The notes: generated by a model from the letters alone, not told the origin. Counted from the first letter of the stretch, positions 1 through 8,585 are shown. The stretch: DNA of 64,000 nt from Micromonospora endolithica (GCF_003626595.1 NZ_RBAK01000002.1:62001-126000), one strand, 5' to 3'. Translations and numbers: made by a program.

Positions 1-1
1 C

Positions 2-133
2 GGCACCCGGGTGGCCCAGCGGGCCGGCCGTTCACCCCGGGAGTTGTTCGGCGACTACCTGGACAGCCGGGGGCACGACGACGACGGCGTCCGGGACCTC
101 TTCGACGAGCTGTTCGAGGAGGTCGAGCACTGA
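2..133 (+). CDS. sbcD: SbcD nuclease subunit, C-terminal end (partial)
   Basis: This is the last 43 codons of a gene that enters from the left edge, read in frame from base 2 to the TGA at 131-133. The tail carries SPRELFGDYLDSRG followed by a run of acidic residues, as at the end of SbcD/Mre11-type exonucleases. SbcD is the metallophosphoesterase partner of SbcC in processing hairpins and DNA ends. The stop overlaps the ATG of sbcC (ATGA), so the two are translationally coupled. The call rests on the tail plus the neighbour; the catalytic domain lies outside the window. Confidence 0.75.
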   Translation, partial: GTRVAQRAGRSPRELFGDYLDSRGHDDDGVRDLFDELFEEVEH

Positions 134-2607
134 TGCGACCGATCCGGCTGGACCTGGCGGGCTTCACCGTCTTCCGCGACGAGACCACCGTCGACTTCAC
201 CGACGCGGACTTCTTCGCGCTGGTCGGCCCCACCGGCTCGGGCAAGTCGACGGTGCTGGACGCGATCTGCTTCGCGCTCTACGGCACGGTGCCGCGCTGG
301 GGCGGGACGCGGGGGCTGGCCAACGCGCTCGCCCCGTCGAGCACCGAGGCCCGGGTACGGCTGGTCTTCGAGTCGGCGGGCGCGCGCTACGTGGCGACCC
401 GGGTGGTGCGCCGTGACGGCCGGGGCAACGTGAAGACCGCCGGTGCCGGCCTCCAGCTGATGCCGGCCGGGTTCGACGTGACCAAGCTGGACACCGGGTT
501 GAGCCCGGACGACCTGGGCGAGGTGGTCGCCGGCACGCCGGCCGAGATGGACGCGGCGGTGCTGGAGGCGGTCGGTCTGCCGTACGAGCAGTTCACCAGC
601 TGCGTGGTGCTGCCGCAGGGGCAGTTCGCCGACTTCCTGCACGCCCGGCCGGCCACCCGGCAGCAGATCCTGGTCAACCTGCTCGGTCTCGGGGTCTACG
701 AGGCGGTGCAGAAGAAGGCCACCGAGCGGGCCGGCACCGCGGAGGCGAAGCTGGAGGCGGTGGACCGGGTGCTCGCCGGGCTCGCCGACACCGACGACGC
801 GGCGCTGGAGGCGGCGACCGCCCGGGTGGACCGGATGCGGGAGCTGGCCGAGGAGGTCGCCGCCGCCGTACCCGAGTGGGAGTCCGCCCGGTCCACCGCG
901 CGCGACGCCGCGGCGGCGCTGGCCGCCCTGGACGCCGAGCTGGCGGTGCTGGGCGACGTGCGCGCGCCGACCGGGGTGGCCGAGGTGGCCTACGCGGTGA
1001 CCGCCGCCCGCGCCGGCGCCGAGGAGGCCGCGTCGACGGTGACGCTGGCCGAGGAGCGGGAGGAGAAGCTGCGCGGCGAGTTGGCCGCGGCCGGCGACGA
1101 GAGCGCGTTGCGGCTGCTGCTGCGGGCGTACGCCGATCGGGAGAAGCTGGCCGACGAGGCCGGCGCGGTCCACGCGGCGGTGACCGTCGCGCAGGCCGAG
1201 CACGGCACGGCGGTGGCCGCGCTGGCCGACGCGCGGGCCGCCGCCGCCCGTGCGGCGACCGAGCTGGAGGCGGCGTTCCGGGCGCACGAGGAGGCCAAGG
1301 CCACCGACCGGGCGGTGGCCCTGCGGGCGCACCTGCGCGACGGCGACGCCTGCCCGGTCTGCGAGCAGACGATCGTGCGACTGCCGGCGGTGCCGCCCGA
1401 CTCTGCGGTGGCCGCGGCGACGGCGGCCGGCCGGGTGGCGCGGGCCGCGACGGAGGCGGCCGAGGCGGCCGTCGCGGAGCGGGACGCGGCGGCGCGTGAG
1501 CTGGACCGGGTGCTGGTGCGGGCGCGGGCCCGCGCGGACCAGCTCGACTCACGGCTGGCCGAGCTGGACGCCCAGCTGGTCGGGGCGGCCGAGCCGGCGG
1601 TACTGCGCCGGGAGCTGGCCGAGCACGCCCGGCTGCGGGCGGCGCTGGAGGACTCGGCGGCGGCGGTGCGCGCCGGGCGCGACGCCGCCCGCCGGGCCCG
1701 GGCGGCGGTGGACGCCGCCGAGGAGCGGCTGCGCCGGGCCTGGCGGGCGTTCGACACGACCCGGGACGGGCTGGCGCGGTTCGGTCCGCCCGCCCCGGAC
1801 CGGGAGGACGTGGCCGCCGCGTGGGCCGCGCTCACCGTCTGGGCCGACGCCGAGACGGAACGCCGCCGGGCGGAACGCGCGGCGCGGGCGGGCGCGGTGG
1901 CCGAGGCGGAGACGGCCAGCGCCGCGGTGCGCGAGCGCGTCGCGCGCGTCTTCGTCGCCGCCGGGCTGCCGGCCACCGACGATCCGGTACGCGACGCCGC
2001 CGTCGCCGTGGAGCGCGCCGAGGCCGACCTGCGCCGGCTGGTGGAGCGGCGGGACCAGGCCGCCGAGTTGCGGGGGCAGCGGGCGGTCCACGAGCGCGAG
2101 GCGCAGGTGGCCCGCGCCCTCGCCGGTCACCTGCGGGCCAACAACTTCGAGCGGTGGCTGCTCGCCGAGGCGCTGGACCTGCTCGTCGACGGCGCCTCGG
2201 CGATCCTGCGGGAACTCTCCGGCGACCAGTACGACCTGGTGCACGACAAGGGGGAGTTCTTCGTGGTCGACCACCACGACGCCGGGCTGCGCCGGGGGGT
2301 GCGCACGTTGAGCGGCGGCGAGACCTTCCAGGCGTCGCTGGCGCTGGCGCTGGCGTTGTCCGAGCAGTTGGCCGGCATGTCCACCACCGCCGCGAGCCTG
2401 GAGTCGATCGTGCTGGACGAGGGTTTCGGCACGCTGGACGCGTCCACGCTGGACACGGTGGCGGCCACCCTGGAGAACCTGGCCGCCCGGGGCGACCGGA
2501 TGGTCGGCGTGGTCACCCACGTGCCGGCGCTGGCCGAGCGCATCCCGGTGCGGTTCGAGGTCCGCAAGGACGCCCGGTCCGCCCGGATCGAGCGGACGGG
2601 CCGTTGA
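133..2607 (+). CDS. sbcC: SbcC, ATPase subunit of the SbcCD nuclease
   Basis: An 824-residue SMC/Rad50-like ATPase that works with SbcD to open and trim DNA ends in the cytoplasm. Residues 32-40 are the Walker A motif GPTGSGKST. A long Ala/Glu/Arg-rich coiled coil surrounds a CPVC zinc hook at 407-410. The ABC signature LSGGE is at 726-730 and Walker B with the D-loop (IVLDEGFGTLD) starts near 759. It is shorter than the roughly 1050-residue E. coli protein, which is usual in actinobacteria. The ATG overlaps the sbcD stop, and the next gene begins at TTG 2604, overlapping this stop. It is clearly part of one operon. Confidence 0.95.
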   Translation: MRPIRLDLAGFTVFRDETTVDFTDADFFALVGPTGSGKSTVLDAICFALYGTVPRWGGTRGLANALAPSSTEARVRLVFESAGARYVATRVVRRDGRGNVKTAGAGLQLMPAGFDVTKLDTGLSPDDLGEVVAGTPAEMDAAVLEAVGLPYEQFTSCVVLPQGQFADFLHARPATRQQILVNLLGLGVYEAVQKKATERAGTAEAKLEAVDRVLAGLADTDDAALEAATARVDRMRELAEEVAAAVPEWESARSTARDAAAALAALDAELAVLGDVRAPTGVAEVAYAVTAARAGAEEAASTVTLAEEREEKLRGELAAAGDESALRLLLRAYADREKLADEAGAVHAAVTVAQAEHGTAVAALADARAAAARAATELEAAFRAHEEAKATDRAVALRAHLRDGDACPVCEQTIVRLPAVPPDSAVAAATAAGRVARAATEAAEAAVAERDAAARELDRVLVRARARADQLDSRLAELDAQLVGAAEPAVLRRELAEHARLRAALEDSAAAVRAGRDAARRARAAVDAAEERLRRAWRAFDTTRDGLARFGPPAPDREDVAAAWAALTVWADAETERRRAERAARAGAVAEAETASAAVRERVARVFVAAGLPATDDPVRDAAVAVERAEADLRRLVERRDQAAELRGQRAVHEREAQVARALAGHLRANNFERWLLAEALDLLVDGASAILRELSGDQYDLVHDKGEFFVVDHHDAGLRRGVRTLSGGETFQASLALALALSEQLAGMSTTAASLESIVLDEGFGTLDASTLDTVAATLENLAARGDRMVGVVTHVPALAERIPVRFEVRKDARSARIERTGR

Positions 2608-3554
2608 GCAGGTTCTTCGTCGACGCGTGGGACCCGGCGTACGGCGCGTCGTTCGAGGCGGGGGGCGGCCCGGCGGCGCCGAGCAGCGCCCGGGTCGAGC
2701 CGGACCACGAGGTGCCCGCGGTGGACTGGCGGGCGATCGGCCCGCGGGCCGGCGTCCGGGCACCCGACGTGGTGCTGCTGGTCGACGGGGTGCGCCGGAT
2801 CGACGCGAGCGTGTGGACGGCCGAGGAGGACGGCGGCTCCTACCCGGGCATCGCCGCGTCGTACGCCGCCGGGGTGGTGCGCTGCGACCTGCAACGCGGC
2901 GTCGCGCAGCTGGCCGGGACGAAGGTGGGCCGGGGGCTGTTCACCGCCAGCCCGTCCGCCGGCGACGTGGTCGCCGGCAGCGTCCGCTACCCGGTGCACC
3001 GGGTCGGTGGCACCGGCGAGCTGGCCAAGCTGCCCGCCGCCGTGCAGGGGCCGTTGACCGCGCTGGAGGTGGAGGTGTCCGGGGCGGAGCGGACCGACGG
3101 GGACCTGCTGGTGGTGGACGGGCCGCTGCGCAACCGCCGGCAGCTGCCCCGCACGTTGGGTTACATCAAGACCCAGCACAGCCAGTACCTGGACGCGCGA
3201 CTGAACGCGGTGGTCACCGCCCTCGACCCGGGGCAGCGGTCCCCGGTGTTCCGGCTCGGCACCGCCTGGGGCGGCTGGTCCTGGTACGTGCGGCTGCCGG
3301 TGGCGCCGGGCGCGCCCTGGGCCGGCATCGTACGGGTGGAGTGCTCCGCCGAGCTGGACGTCACCGAGGCGGTCGCGTTGGCCGACCTGTCCCTGGTCAC
3401 GCTCCCGCGGTTCGCGTCGAACCCGTACAAGGATCCCCGCGCGCCGCAGAACCTGGTGCCGATCGCCGGCCTGGAGCGGCGGCTGCGGGCGCTGCTCGGC
3501 GACGCGCGGCTGCTGCACCGGGTGTTGGCCGCCGCCGCCGGCCGGGCCCGCTGA
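2604..3554 (+). CDS. NurA-like DNA-end nuclease
   Basis: A 316-residue protein starting at TTG 2604, which overlaps the sbcC stop. It has a NurA-type layout: an N-terminal strand with an acidic metal-ligand candidate (VVLLVDGVRR, about residues 54-63), a central LLVVDGPL motif, then GYIKTQHSQYL and the late FASNPYKDPRAPQNL segment. NurA is an archaeal 5'-3' nuclease that works with HerA and Mre11-Rad50. Here the partner would be SbcCD, because the gene is translationally coupled to it and no HerA is seen. Family assignment is by motif order and context, so it is moderate; the alternative is an unnamed DNA-repair accessory protein. Confidence 0.6.
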   Translation: MSRFFVDAWDPAYGASFEAGGGPAAPSSARVEPDHEVPAVDWRAIGPRAGVRAPDVVLLVDGVRRIDASVWTAEEDGGSYPGIAASYAAGVVRCDLQRGVAQLAGTKVGRGLFTASPSAGDVVAGSVRYPVHRVGGTGELAKLPAAVQGPLTALEVEVSGAERTDGDLLVVDGPLRNRRQLPRTLGYIKTQHSQYLDARLNAVVTALDPGQRSPVFRLGTAWGGWSWYVRLPVAPGAPWAGIVRVECSAELDVTEAVALADLSLVTLPRFASNPYKDPRAPQNLVPIAGLERRLRALLGDARLLHRVLAAAAGRAR

Positions 3555-4411
3555 TGGGCCGCCGGCGGGCCGCCGACCGGGTGGTCGAGCAGGTCGACAC
3601 CGGCCGGGCCGAGCTGGTGCCGGACCCGGACCGGCCGGGTTCGTGGACGCTGCTGCTCGACGGCACACCGCAGTCCCATGTGGACCTCACCGACCCGACC
3701 CACCTGGAGTTCGAGTACGTGCGCCGACTGGCCGCAGCGATCGACCTGGTGGCGCCGGCCGGGACGCCGCTGCGGCTGCTGCACCTGGGCGGCGGGGCGC
3801 TGACCCTGCCCCGCTACGTGGCGGCGACCCGACCCGGCTCCACCCAACGGGTGTGCGAGGTGGACGGCGCGCTCGTCGACCTGGTCCGCCGCGCGCTGCC
3901 GTGGCCGGCGGACGGCCGGCTGAAGGTACGCGTCGGCGACGCGCGGGAGGTGCTCACCGCCACCCGGGAGGCGAGCGTCGACGTGGTCGTCGCCGACGTG
4001 TTCGCCGGTGCGCGCACCCCGGCTCACCTGACCTCGGTCGAGTACGCCGCCGAGGTGGCCCGGGTGCTGCGGCCCGCCGGCTGGTACCTGGCCAACGTCG
4101 CCGACGGCCCGCCGCTGCGGCACGCCCGCGCCCAGGTGGCCACGGTCCGGACGGTACTGCCGCACGCGGCGCTGGTCGCCGACGCGGGGGTACTGCGCGG
4201 TCGCCGGTACGGCAACCTGGTGCTGGTCGCCGGGCACGCCGAACCGCCGGTGCCGGAGCTGACCCGCCGGGCCGCCGGGGACTGGTTTCCCGGCCGGGTG
4301 CTGGCCGGCGCGGAGCTGGACCGCTTCGCCGGGGGCGCCCGGGTGGTCCACGACGCCGACGCCACCGACTCCACCCCACCGCCTCCGGGGATTTTTTCCG
4401 CCGGGCGTTGA
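3554..4411 (+). CDS. Spermidine-synthase-like methyltransferase
   Basis: A 285-residue Rossmann-fold protein beginning at the ATG that overlaps the previous TGA. It has the polyamine-synthase/methyltransferase pattern: LLDGTPQSHVDL near residue 34, the nucleotide-binding loop LLHLGGGALTLPRY at about 75-88, and an acidic strand end CEVDGAL at 101-107. The usual GGGDG of true spermidine synthases is GGGAL here, and the aminopropyl-acceptor residues are not evident. A SAM-dependent methyltransferase of unknown substrate is therefore likelier than spermidine synthesis. It is the fourth gene of the sbcDC operon; its role there is unknown. Confidence 0.65.
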   Translation: MGRRRAADRVVEQVDTGRAELVPDPDRPGSWTLLLDGTPQSHVDLTDPTHLEFEYVRRLAAAIDLVAPAGTPLRLLHLGGGALTLPRYVAATRPGSTQRVCEVDGALVDLVRRALPWPADGRLKVRVGDAREVLTATREASVDVVVADVFAGARTPAHLTSVEYAAEVARVLRPAGWYLANVADGPPLRHARAQVATVRTVLPHAALVADAGVLRGRRYGNLVLVAGHAEPPVPELTRRAAGDWFPGRVLAGAELDRFAGGARVVHDADATDSTPPPPGIFSAGR

Positions 4412-4626
4412 TCCGTTCGCCGGTGGCTTCCGTACTCTCGGACGGCCACGCCCGTGGGGGGCCGGCCGAGGTGAACGGAAACCCGGAGGTCTGCATGCAT
4501 GCGGTGGCGGCCGGCTGGCACGGGGACAGGGTTCGGCCGGGCTGGATGTCCGCCCGCTCCCAGTCCCGGCCGAGCGCGTCTGCTCGCGGGGTCGACTCCC
4601 GCCCGGACCCCGGCCAGAATGGGCCG

Positions 4627-5190
4627 GTGCCGCCCCGCCCCGCACCCGGACGCCACCAGGCGACGCCGCCCACCGAGGCCGGCCACTCCGACCAGTTGAT
4701 CCGCCTGCTCTACGCCGAGCACGCCGGTCCGCTGCTGGCGTTCGTCATGCGGCTCACCGGGGGCCACCGACAACGCGCCGAGGACATCGTCCAGGAGACG
4801 CTGCTGCGGGCCTGGCGCAACGCGCACCGGTTGGGCGCGCAGGGTCAGGGGTCGCTGCGCCCCTGGTTGGTCACGGTGGCCCGACGGATCGCCATCGACG
4901 AGCACCGCAGCGAGCAGGCCCGGCCGGCCGAGACGTACGACCGGGACCTGACCGCCTTCGCGGAGGCGGACAGCACCGACCGGGTGTTGCGCACCATGAC
5001 GGTGGCGGACGCCCTGCGGCAGCTCAGCCAGTCGCACCGGGAGATCCTGGTGGCGACGTACTTCCGGGGCCGGACGGTGCCGGAGGCGGCCGAGGAGTTG
5101 GGCCTCCCGCTCGGCACCGCGAAATCACGGGTCTACTACGCGCTGCGCGCCCTGCGCACGGCTCTGCAGGAGAGGGGGGTGACGGAATGA
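4627..5190 (+). CDS. ECF RNA polymerase sigma factor (SigL-like)
   Basis: A 187-residue ECF sigma factor. Region 2 is seen in LYAEHAGPLLAFVMRLTG and EDIVQETLLRAWRN; region 4 in LRQLSQSHREILVATYF and GTAKSRVYYALRALR. The chosen GTG 4627 lies 6 nt after CAGAAT, the leaderless spacing common in this window. An in-frame ATG at 4495 has a good GGAGG 5 nt before it and would add 44 residues that do not look like a sigma domain, so the start is uncertain. The stop overlaps the ATG of the anti-sigma gene (ATGA). The pairing with a zinc anti-sigma factor and a downstream lipoprotein recalls the mycobacterial SigL-RslA group. Confidence 0.85.
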   Translation: MPPRPAPGRHQATPPTEAGHSDQLIRLLYAEHAGPLLAFVMRLTGGHRQRAEDIVQETLLRAWRNAHRLGAQGQGSLRPWLVTVARRIAIDEHRSEQARPAETYDRDLTAFAEADSTDRVLRTMTVADALRQLSQSHREILVATYFRGRTVPEAAEELGLPLGTAKSRVYYALRALRTALQERGVTE

Positions 5191-5975
5191 GCCGGGCAGA
5201 CCACATGGACGTCGCCGCGTACGCGCTCGGTGTGCTGGACGAGCACGACACGGAACGATTCGAGGAACACCTGGCGACCTGCTGGGCGTGCGCCGCCGAG
5301 TTGGAGACGATGGTGCCCGTGGTGGGCATGCTCTCCGACATCGACGGCGAGACGATGACCGCGCTGGAGCAGACCCAGACGAACCCTGCCCTGCTGGACC
5401 GGACGCTGGTGTCGGTCCGCGCCCACCGGCGCCGGACCCGGTTCCGGCAGATGCTCGCCACGGCCGCCGCGGTGGTGGTCTTCGGCGGCCTGACCGGCGT
5501 CGGGTTCTCCACCATCACCGAGGACAGCCGTCCCGGCGTGCAGGCGCAGCCGAGCATCGGCGCGCCGTCCGGTCCGCCGGTCACGTCCCGCCCCGCCGAC
5601 CCGGGTGATCCACCCATCGGCGGGCCCGGGTCACAGCCGGAAGGCGAGAAGATCAACGAAACCGACGCCACCACCGGTGTCGAGGCGACGTTCTTCGTCG
5701 CGTCGAAGGACTTCGGCACCGGCGTCAACTTCATCCTCGGGAAACTGCCGGGTCCGCGGGTCTGCCGGCTCGTCGTGGTGCGGAAGAACAACACCACCGA
5801 GATCATCTCCACCTGGTCGGTGCCGGGTGGCGGGTACGGCACCAACCAGAGCCCCGGCCTACTGACCCTGGGTGCCGCCACGTCGACCCCGACCAGCGAG
5901 ATCAAGCACTTCCAGGTGCAGTCGGTGGACGCGAACGGGGTGGCCAGCCCGCTGGTGACGGTCAAGCCGGACTGA
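5187..5975 (+). CDS. Zinc-binding anti-sigma factor, membrane-anchored
   Basis: A 262-residue protein coupled to the sigma gene by ATGA overlap. The N-terminus has the ZAS signature H28-x3-C32-x2-C35 (HLATCWAC), which in this family binds zinc and clamps the cognate sigma factor, often releasing it on oxidation. One membrane segment spans about residues 90-108. The extracytoplasmic part is Pro/Gly-rich and then folds into a predicted beta domain rich in Val and Thr. The likely job is to hold the neighbouring sigma factor inactive until an envelope or redox signal arrives. The family call is firm; the signal is inferred. Confidence 0.88.
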   Translation: MSRADHMDVAAYALGVLDEHDTERFEEHLATCWACAAELETMVPVVGMLSDIDGETMTALEQTQTNPALLDRTLVSVRAHRRRTRFRQMLATAAAVVVFGGLTGVGFSTITEDSRPGVQAQPSIGAPSGPPVTSRPADPGDPPIGGPGSQPEGEKINETDATTGVEATFFVASKDFGTGVNFILGKLPGPRVCRLVVVRKNNTTEIISTWSVPGGGYGTNQSPGLLTLGAATSTPTSEIKHFQVQSVDANGVASPLVTVKPD

Positions 5976-6178
5976 TCCGTACGACATTCGATCGGCGTCG
6001 GCCAGAATGGCCGGCGCCGATCCGTCGTACCGTTTTCCGTTTCCTGCTCGTGCCCACCCACGCATTCGCGGACCGTTCGGTTCAACGCGTTCGCGTGAAA
6101 TTGACCACTGTCATCGATTAATCCTTGACAGTGAACCTCCCGTATTACCCGGTGAACTGACACGAATGAGGAGGGCAC

Positions 6179-6829
6179 GTGGCAAAGATGAAGCGGACCG
6201 TCGTCGTCGCGAGCGCGATGGTCGCACTCACGGCCTGCGCTCCCGCGGGTTACAGCGGGGCGGACTCGAGCGCGGCCGAGCCGGTCGCCGTCGCCGCGGC
6301 CGAGCCCACCGCGTCGGTGGAGGCCGAGGCGTCGCCGGAGGCCGACGTCTCGGCGGCGCCCGAGGCGTCCACGGCCGCTCCGGTGCCCGCCGACGTCGAG
6401 CTCACCGAGGAACTCAACGGCAAGAAGGTCGCCCGGATGGGCAGCGTGGTCACCGACCAGGACGGCTTCATCCTGTACCGCTTCGACAAGGACACCAACG
6501 ACCCGCCGGCGTCGAACTGCGTGGACAAGTGCGCCGAGGTCTGGCCGCCGTCGCTCACCGACGGCAACCCGCAGCTCAACGGCGTCTCCGATGACAAGGT
6601 CGGCACCGTCACCCGGCAGGACGGCACCCGGCAGATCACCCTGGACGGCTGGCCGCTGTACCGCTACATCGGCGACAAGAAGCCCGGCCAGTGGAAGGGC
6701 CAGGGCGTCGGTGGCACCTGGTTCGTGGTCTCCCCGAACGGCAAGAAGAACCTGAGCTGCATGCCGACCGGCACCCCGAAGCCGGTCGCCCCGCCGTCCG
6801 ACGACGAAGGCAGCTCCGACTCGTACTGA
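6179..6829 (+). CDS. Lipoprotein with Yx(F/W/Y)xxD repeats
   Basis: A 216-residue exported lipoprotein. GTG 6179 follows AGGAGG by a normal distance. The signal peptide ends in the lipobox LTAC with Cys20. A 50-residue Ala/Glu/Pro linker follows. Two repeats then carry the motifs YRFDKD (Tyr100) and YRYIGD (Tyr161), typical of the secreted-repeat lipoprotein family of unknown function (COG4315), plus a CVDKC pair. It lies 200 bp after the sigma/anti-sigma pair and is a candidate member of that regulon, although I could not find a convincing ECF promoter in the gap. Confidence 0.85.
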   Translation: MAKMKRTVVVASAMVALTACAPAGYSGADSSAAEPVAVAAAEPTASVEAEASPEADVSAAPEASTAAPVPADVELTEELNGKKVARMGSVVTDQDGFILYRFDKDTNDPPASNCVDKCAEVWPPSLTDGNPQLNGVSDDKVGTVTRQDGTRQITLDGWPLYRYIGDKKPGQWKGQGVGGTWFVVSPNGKKNLSCMPTGTPKPVAPPSDDEGSSDSY

Positions 6830-6844
6830 CCGTTCGTCCCGGCC

Positions 6845-6886
6845 CGGTGGTCGGCGGCGGCCGGGAGGGCCCGCGGCCGACCACCG
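6845..6886 (+). terminator. Hairpin after the lipoprotein gene
   Basis: An 11-bp perfect stem, 6845-6855 against 6876-6886 (CGGTGGTCGGC with its complement), sits 16 bp after the lipoprotein stop. The 20-nt loop is itself G/C-rich. There is no U-tract, as is usual in this group. It probably ends or protects the transcript. Confidence 0.6.
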
Positions 6887-6932
6887 TCGGATCCGCCGGG
6901 TCGGCGTACCGGCAACGCCCCGCCCGGCCCGT

Positions 6933-6961
6933 GGCGCCGGCCCGTCTGACGGGTCGGCGCC
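6933..6961 (+). terminator. Second strong hairpin in the same gap
   Basis: A 13-bp stem with one G-U wobble (6933-6945 against 6949-6961, GGCGCCGGCCCGT with its complement) and a 3-nt loop CTG. It lies between the first hairpin and a 60-bp repeat copy, making a stack of three structured elements before the glycosylase gene. Confidence 0.6.
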
Positions 6962-6971
6962 GCGACCCGTG

Positions 6972-7031
6972 GTTGTTAACAAGGGCCCCCGGTACCACGC
7001 CAGGCGTTAACCGGGGGCCCCTCCTTGCACC
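6972..7031. repeat. 60-bp two-unit intergenic repeat, copy A
   Basis: One of five related copies. On the minus strand it reads AAGGAGGGGCCCCC, then GGTTAACGCCTGG, then a second unit ending TTGTTAAC. This copy is the most diverged in its second unit (GTACC in place of TAGAGG). It abuts the -10 element of the downstream glycosylase gene. Confidence 0.75.
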
Positions 7032-7037
7032 TAGCAT
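7032..7037 (+). promoter_or_regulatory. -10 element TAGCAT, leaderless geometry
   Basis: TAGCAT ends 6 nt before GTG 7044. That places the expected transcription start at or next to the start codon. No Shine-Dalgarno is seen. Confidence 0.6.
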
Positions 7038-7043
7038 GGCGGG

Positions 7044-7964
7044 GTGACCGTGACCGAACCCGCCGCCCGCCGGGTGCTGCGCCCGCCCGCCGGCTACCGG
7101 CTGGGCCCGACGGTGCGGTCGCTGACCTTCAGCCCGTACGACCCGTGCGCCCGGATCGCCGCCGGAACCTTCTGGTGGGCGACCCGCACCCCGGCCGGGC
7201 CGGCCACGCTGGCGTTGCGCGCGTCCGCCGGTGACCTGCTCGCCGAGGGGTACGGGCCGGGCGCCGACTGGGTGGTGGACTCCGCCGACGCGATCGCCGG
7301 CCTGCGTGACGACCTGACCGGGTTCGCCGAGCTGGCCGCCGCGCATCCCCTGGTCGCGGAGCTGGCCCGGCGGCACCACGGGATGCGGATGCCGGCCACC
7401 GGCCAGGTGTTCCGGAGCCTGCTGCGGGCGGTCTTCGAGCAGAAGGTCACCGGCAAGGAGGCCTACCGGGCGTACGCGGCCACCGTCCGGCACTTCCGCG
7501 CGGCGGCACCCGGCCCGTTGCAGCCGTTGCTGCTGCCGCCGGAGGCGGCGGCGGTGGCCGGCACGCCGTACTGGGTCTTCCATCCGTTCGGGGTGGAGCA
7601 GCGCCGGGCGGACACGCTGCGCCGGGTCGCCGCCGTCGCCGACCGGTTGGAGCGGTGCGCCGACTCCACCGAGGCGACCCGCCGGCTGACCTCGATCGCC
7701 GGCATCGGCCCGTGGACGGCTGCCGAGGTGGTCCGGGTCGCGTACGGCGATCCGGACGCGGTCAGCGTGGGCGACTACCACGTGCCGAACACGGTGGCCT
7801 GGGCCCTCGCCGGTGAGGCGCGCGGTGACGACGCCCGGATGCTGGACCTGCTGGAGCCGTTCCGGGGGCACCGGGGCCGGGTCTGCGGGCTGCTGGCGGC
7901 CGCCGGGATCCAGGCGCCGAAGTTCGGTCCCCGGGCGCCGATCCGCTCCTTCGCCCGGTTCTGA
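7044..7964 (+). CDS. DNA-3-methyladenine glycosylase II (AlkA-like)
   Basis: A 306-residue HhH-GPD base-excision glycosylase. The helix-hairpin-helix is LTSIAGIGPWTAAEVV, and the catalytic aspartate follows in VSVGDYHVPN (Asp244). A non-catalytic N-terminal domain occupies the first 110 residues, as in AlkA. It would remove alkylated purines from DNA in the cytoplasm. It is a single gene with its own leaderless promoter at 7032. Family call firm, exact substrate range unknown. Confidence 0.9.
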   Translation: MTVTEPAARRVLRPPAGYRLGPTVRSLTFSPYDPCARIAAGTFWWATRTPAGPATLALRASAGDLLAEGYGPGADWVVDSADAIAGLRDDLTGFAELAAAHPLVAELARRHHGMRMPATGQVFRSLLRAVFEQKVTGKEAYRAYAATVRHFRAAAPGPLQPLLLPPEAAAVAGTPYWVFHPFGVEQRRADTLRRVAAVADRLERCADSTEATRRLTSIAGIGPWTAAEVVRVAYGDPDAVSVGDYHVPNTVAWALAGEARGDDARMLDLLEPFRGHRGRVCGLLAAAGIQAPKFGPRAPIRSFARF

Positions 7965-7993
7965 CCGGCCGCGGCGCCCCGGGCCCGCCGGGG

Positions 7994-8527
7994 TCAGCGC
8001 GGTCGGGCGCAGAGCCGCCGCAGGGTCCGTCCCAGCCACCAGGCGTACGCCCGCTGGAAGGCCCTTCCGGCCGGCCCGGCGGCGCGCATCATCCAGCGGT
8101 CGGGGCGGCTGAACGCGCGGACCTCGAACCAGACCTCGCCGGACGGCTCCCGGGTGACGACGAACGCCTCCTCGCCGCGCGCCGGGTGGCCGGGCAGCGT
8201 GCCGTAGCCGAACCCGGCCCCGGTGGCGTCGTCGACGGCCCACACCACCTGGCAGGGCGCGGGCAGCCGCAGCGGGCCGACGCCGAGCCGGGCGACCACC
8301 CGTACGCCGGGCGCGGCCCGGTCGGCGGTGGCGTCGATGCCGATGCCGGCGGCCCGGTGCAGCCGCCAGGTGAGCACGGCCTGGCCGGCCGCCTCGAACG
8401 CGCCGTCGGGCAGGCGGACCCGGTGTCGCACGTGCCGCCAGCCGGCCGGCAGGTCCCCGGCGCGGGTGGCGCCGACGTGCGGGTAGGTCAGGTCCGGCAC
8501 TCCGGCCCCCTTCGGATCGACGATCAC
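7994..8527 (-). CDS. DUF1990 family protein
   Basis: A 177-residue protein with the DUF1990 landmarks: LTYPHVGATR near the N-terminus, the GFGYGTLPGHPARGEEAF core, and a C-terminal FQRAYAWWLGRTLRRL helix. Function unknown; the fold resembles lipid-binding SRPBCC proteins. I chose GTG at 8527 because TAGGCT lies 5 nt upstream on the minus strand, and a longer reading to 8644 would run across the divergent GNAT start at 8586. Convergent with the glycosylase gene. Confidence 0.75.
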   Translation of the reverse strand: MIVDPKGAGVPDLTYPHVGATRAGDLPAGWRHVRHRVRLPDGAFEAAGQAVLTWRLHRAAGIGIDATADRAAPGVRVVARLGVGPLRLPAPCQVVWAVDDATGAGFGYGTLPGHPARGEEAFVVTREPSGEVWFEVRAFSRPDRWMMRAAGPAGRAFQRAYAWWLGRTLRRLCARPR

Positions 8528-8532
8528 CGTCC

Positions 8533-8538
8533 AGCCTA
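8533..8538 (-). promoter_or_regulatory. -10 element TAGGCT for the DUF1990 gene
   Basis: Read on the minus strand, TAGGCT is followed by GGACG and then GTG at 8527. The 5-nt gap fits a leaderless transcript and supports that start. Confidence 0.5.
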
Positions 8539-8585
8539 CGGGCGGGGGCGGCGGGTCGCCGGGTGCCTGTGGTTGGCTGAGCCAC

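Noticed and set aside
6125..6160. TTGACA and GTGAACC boxes as a sigma-factor promoter for the lipoprotein
   Set aside because: No -10 at the right distance for either a housekeeping or an ECF promoter could be found.
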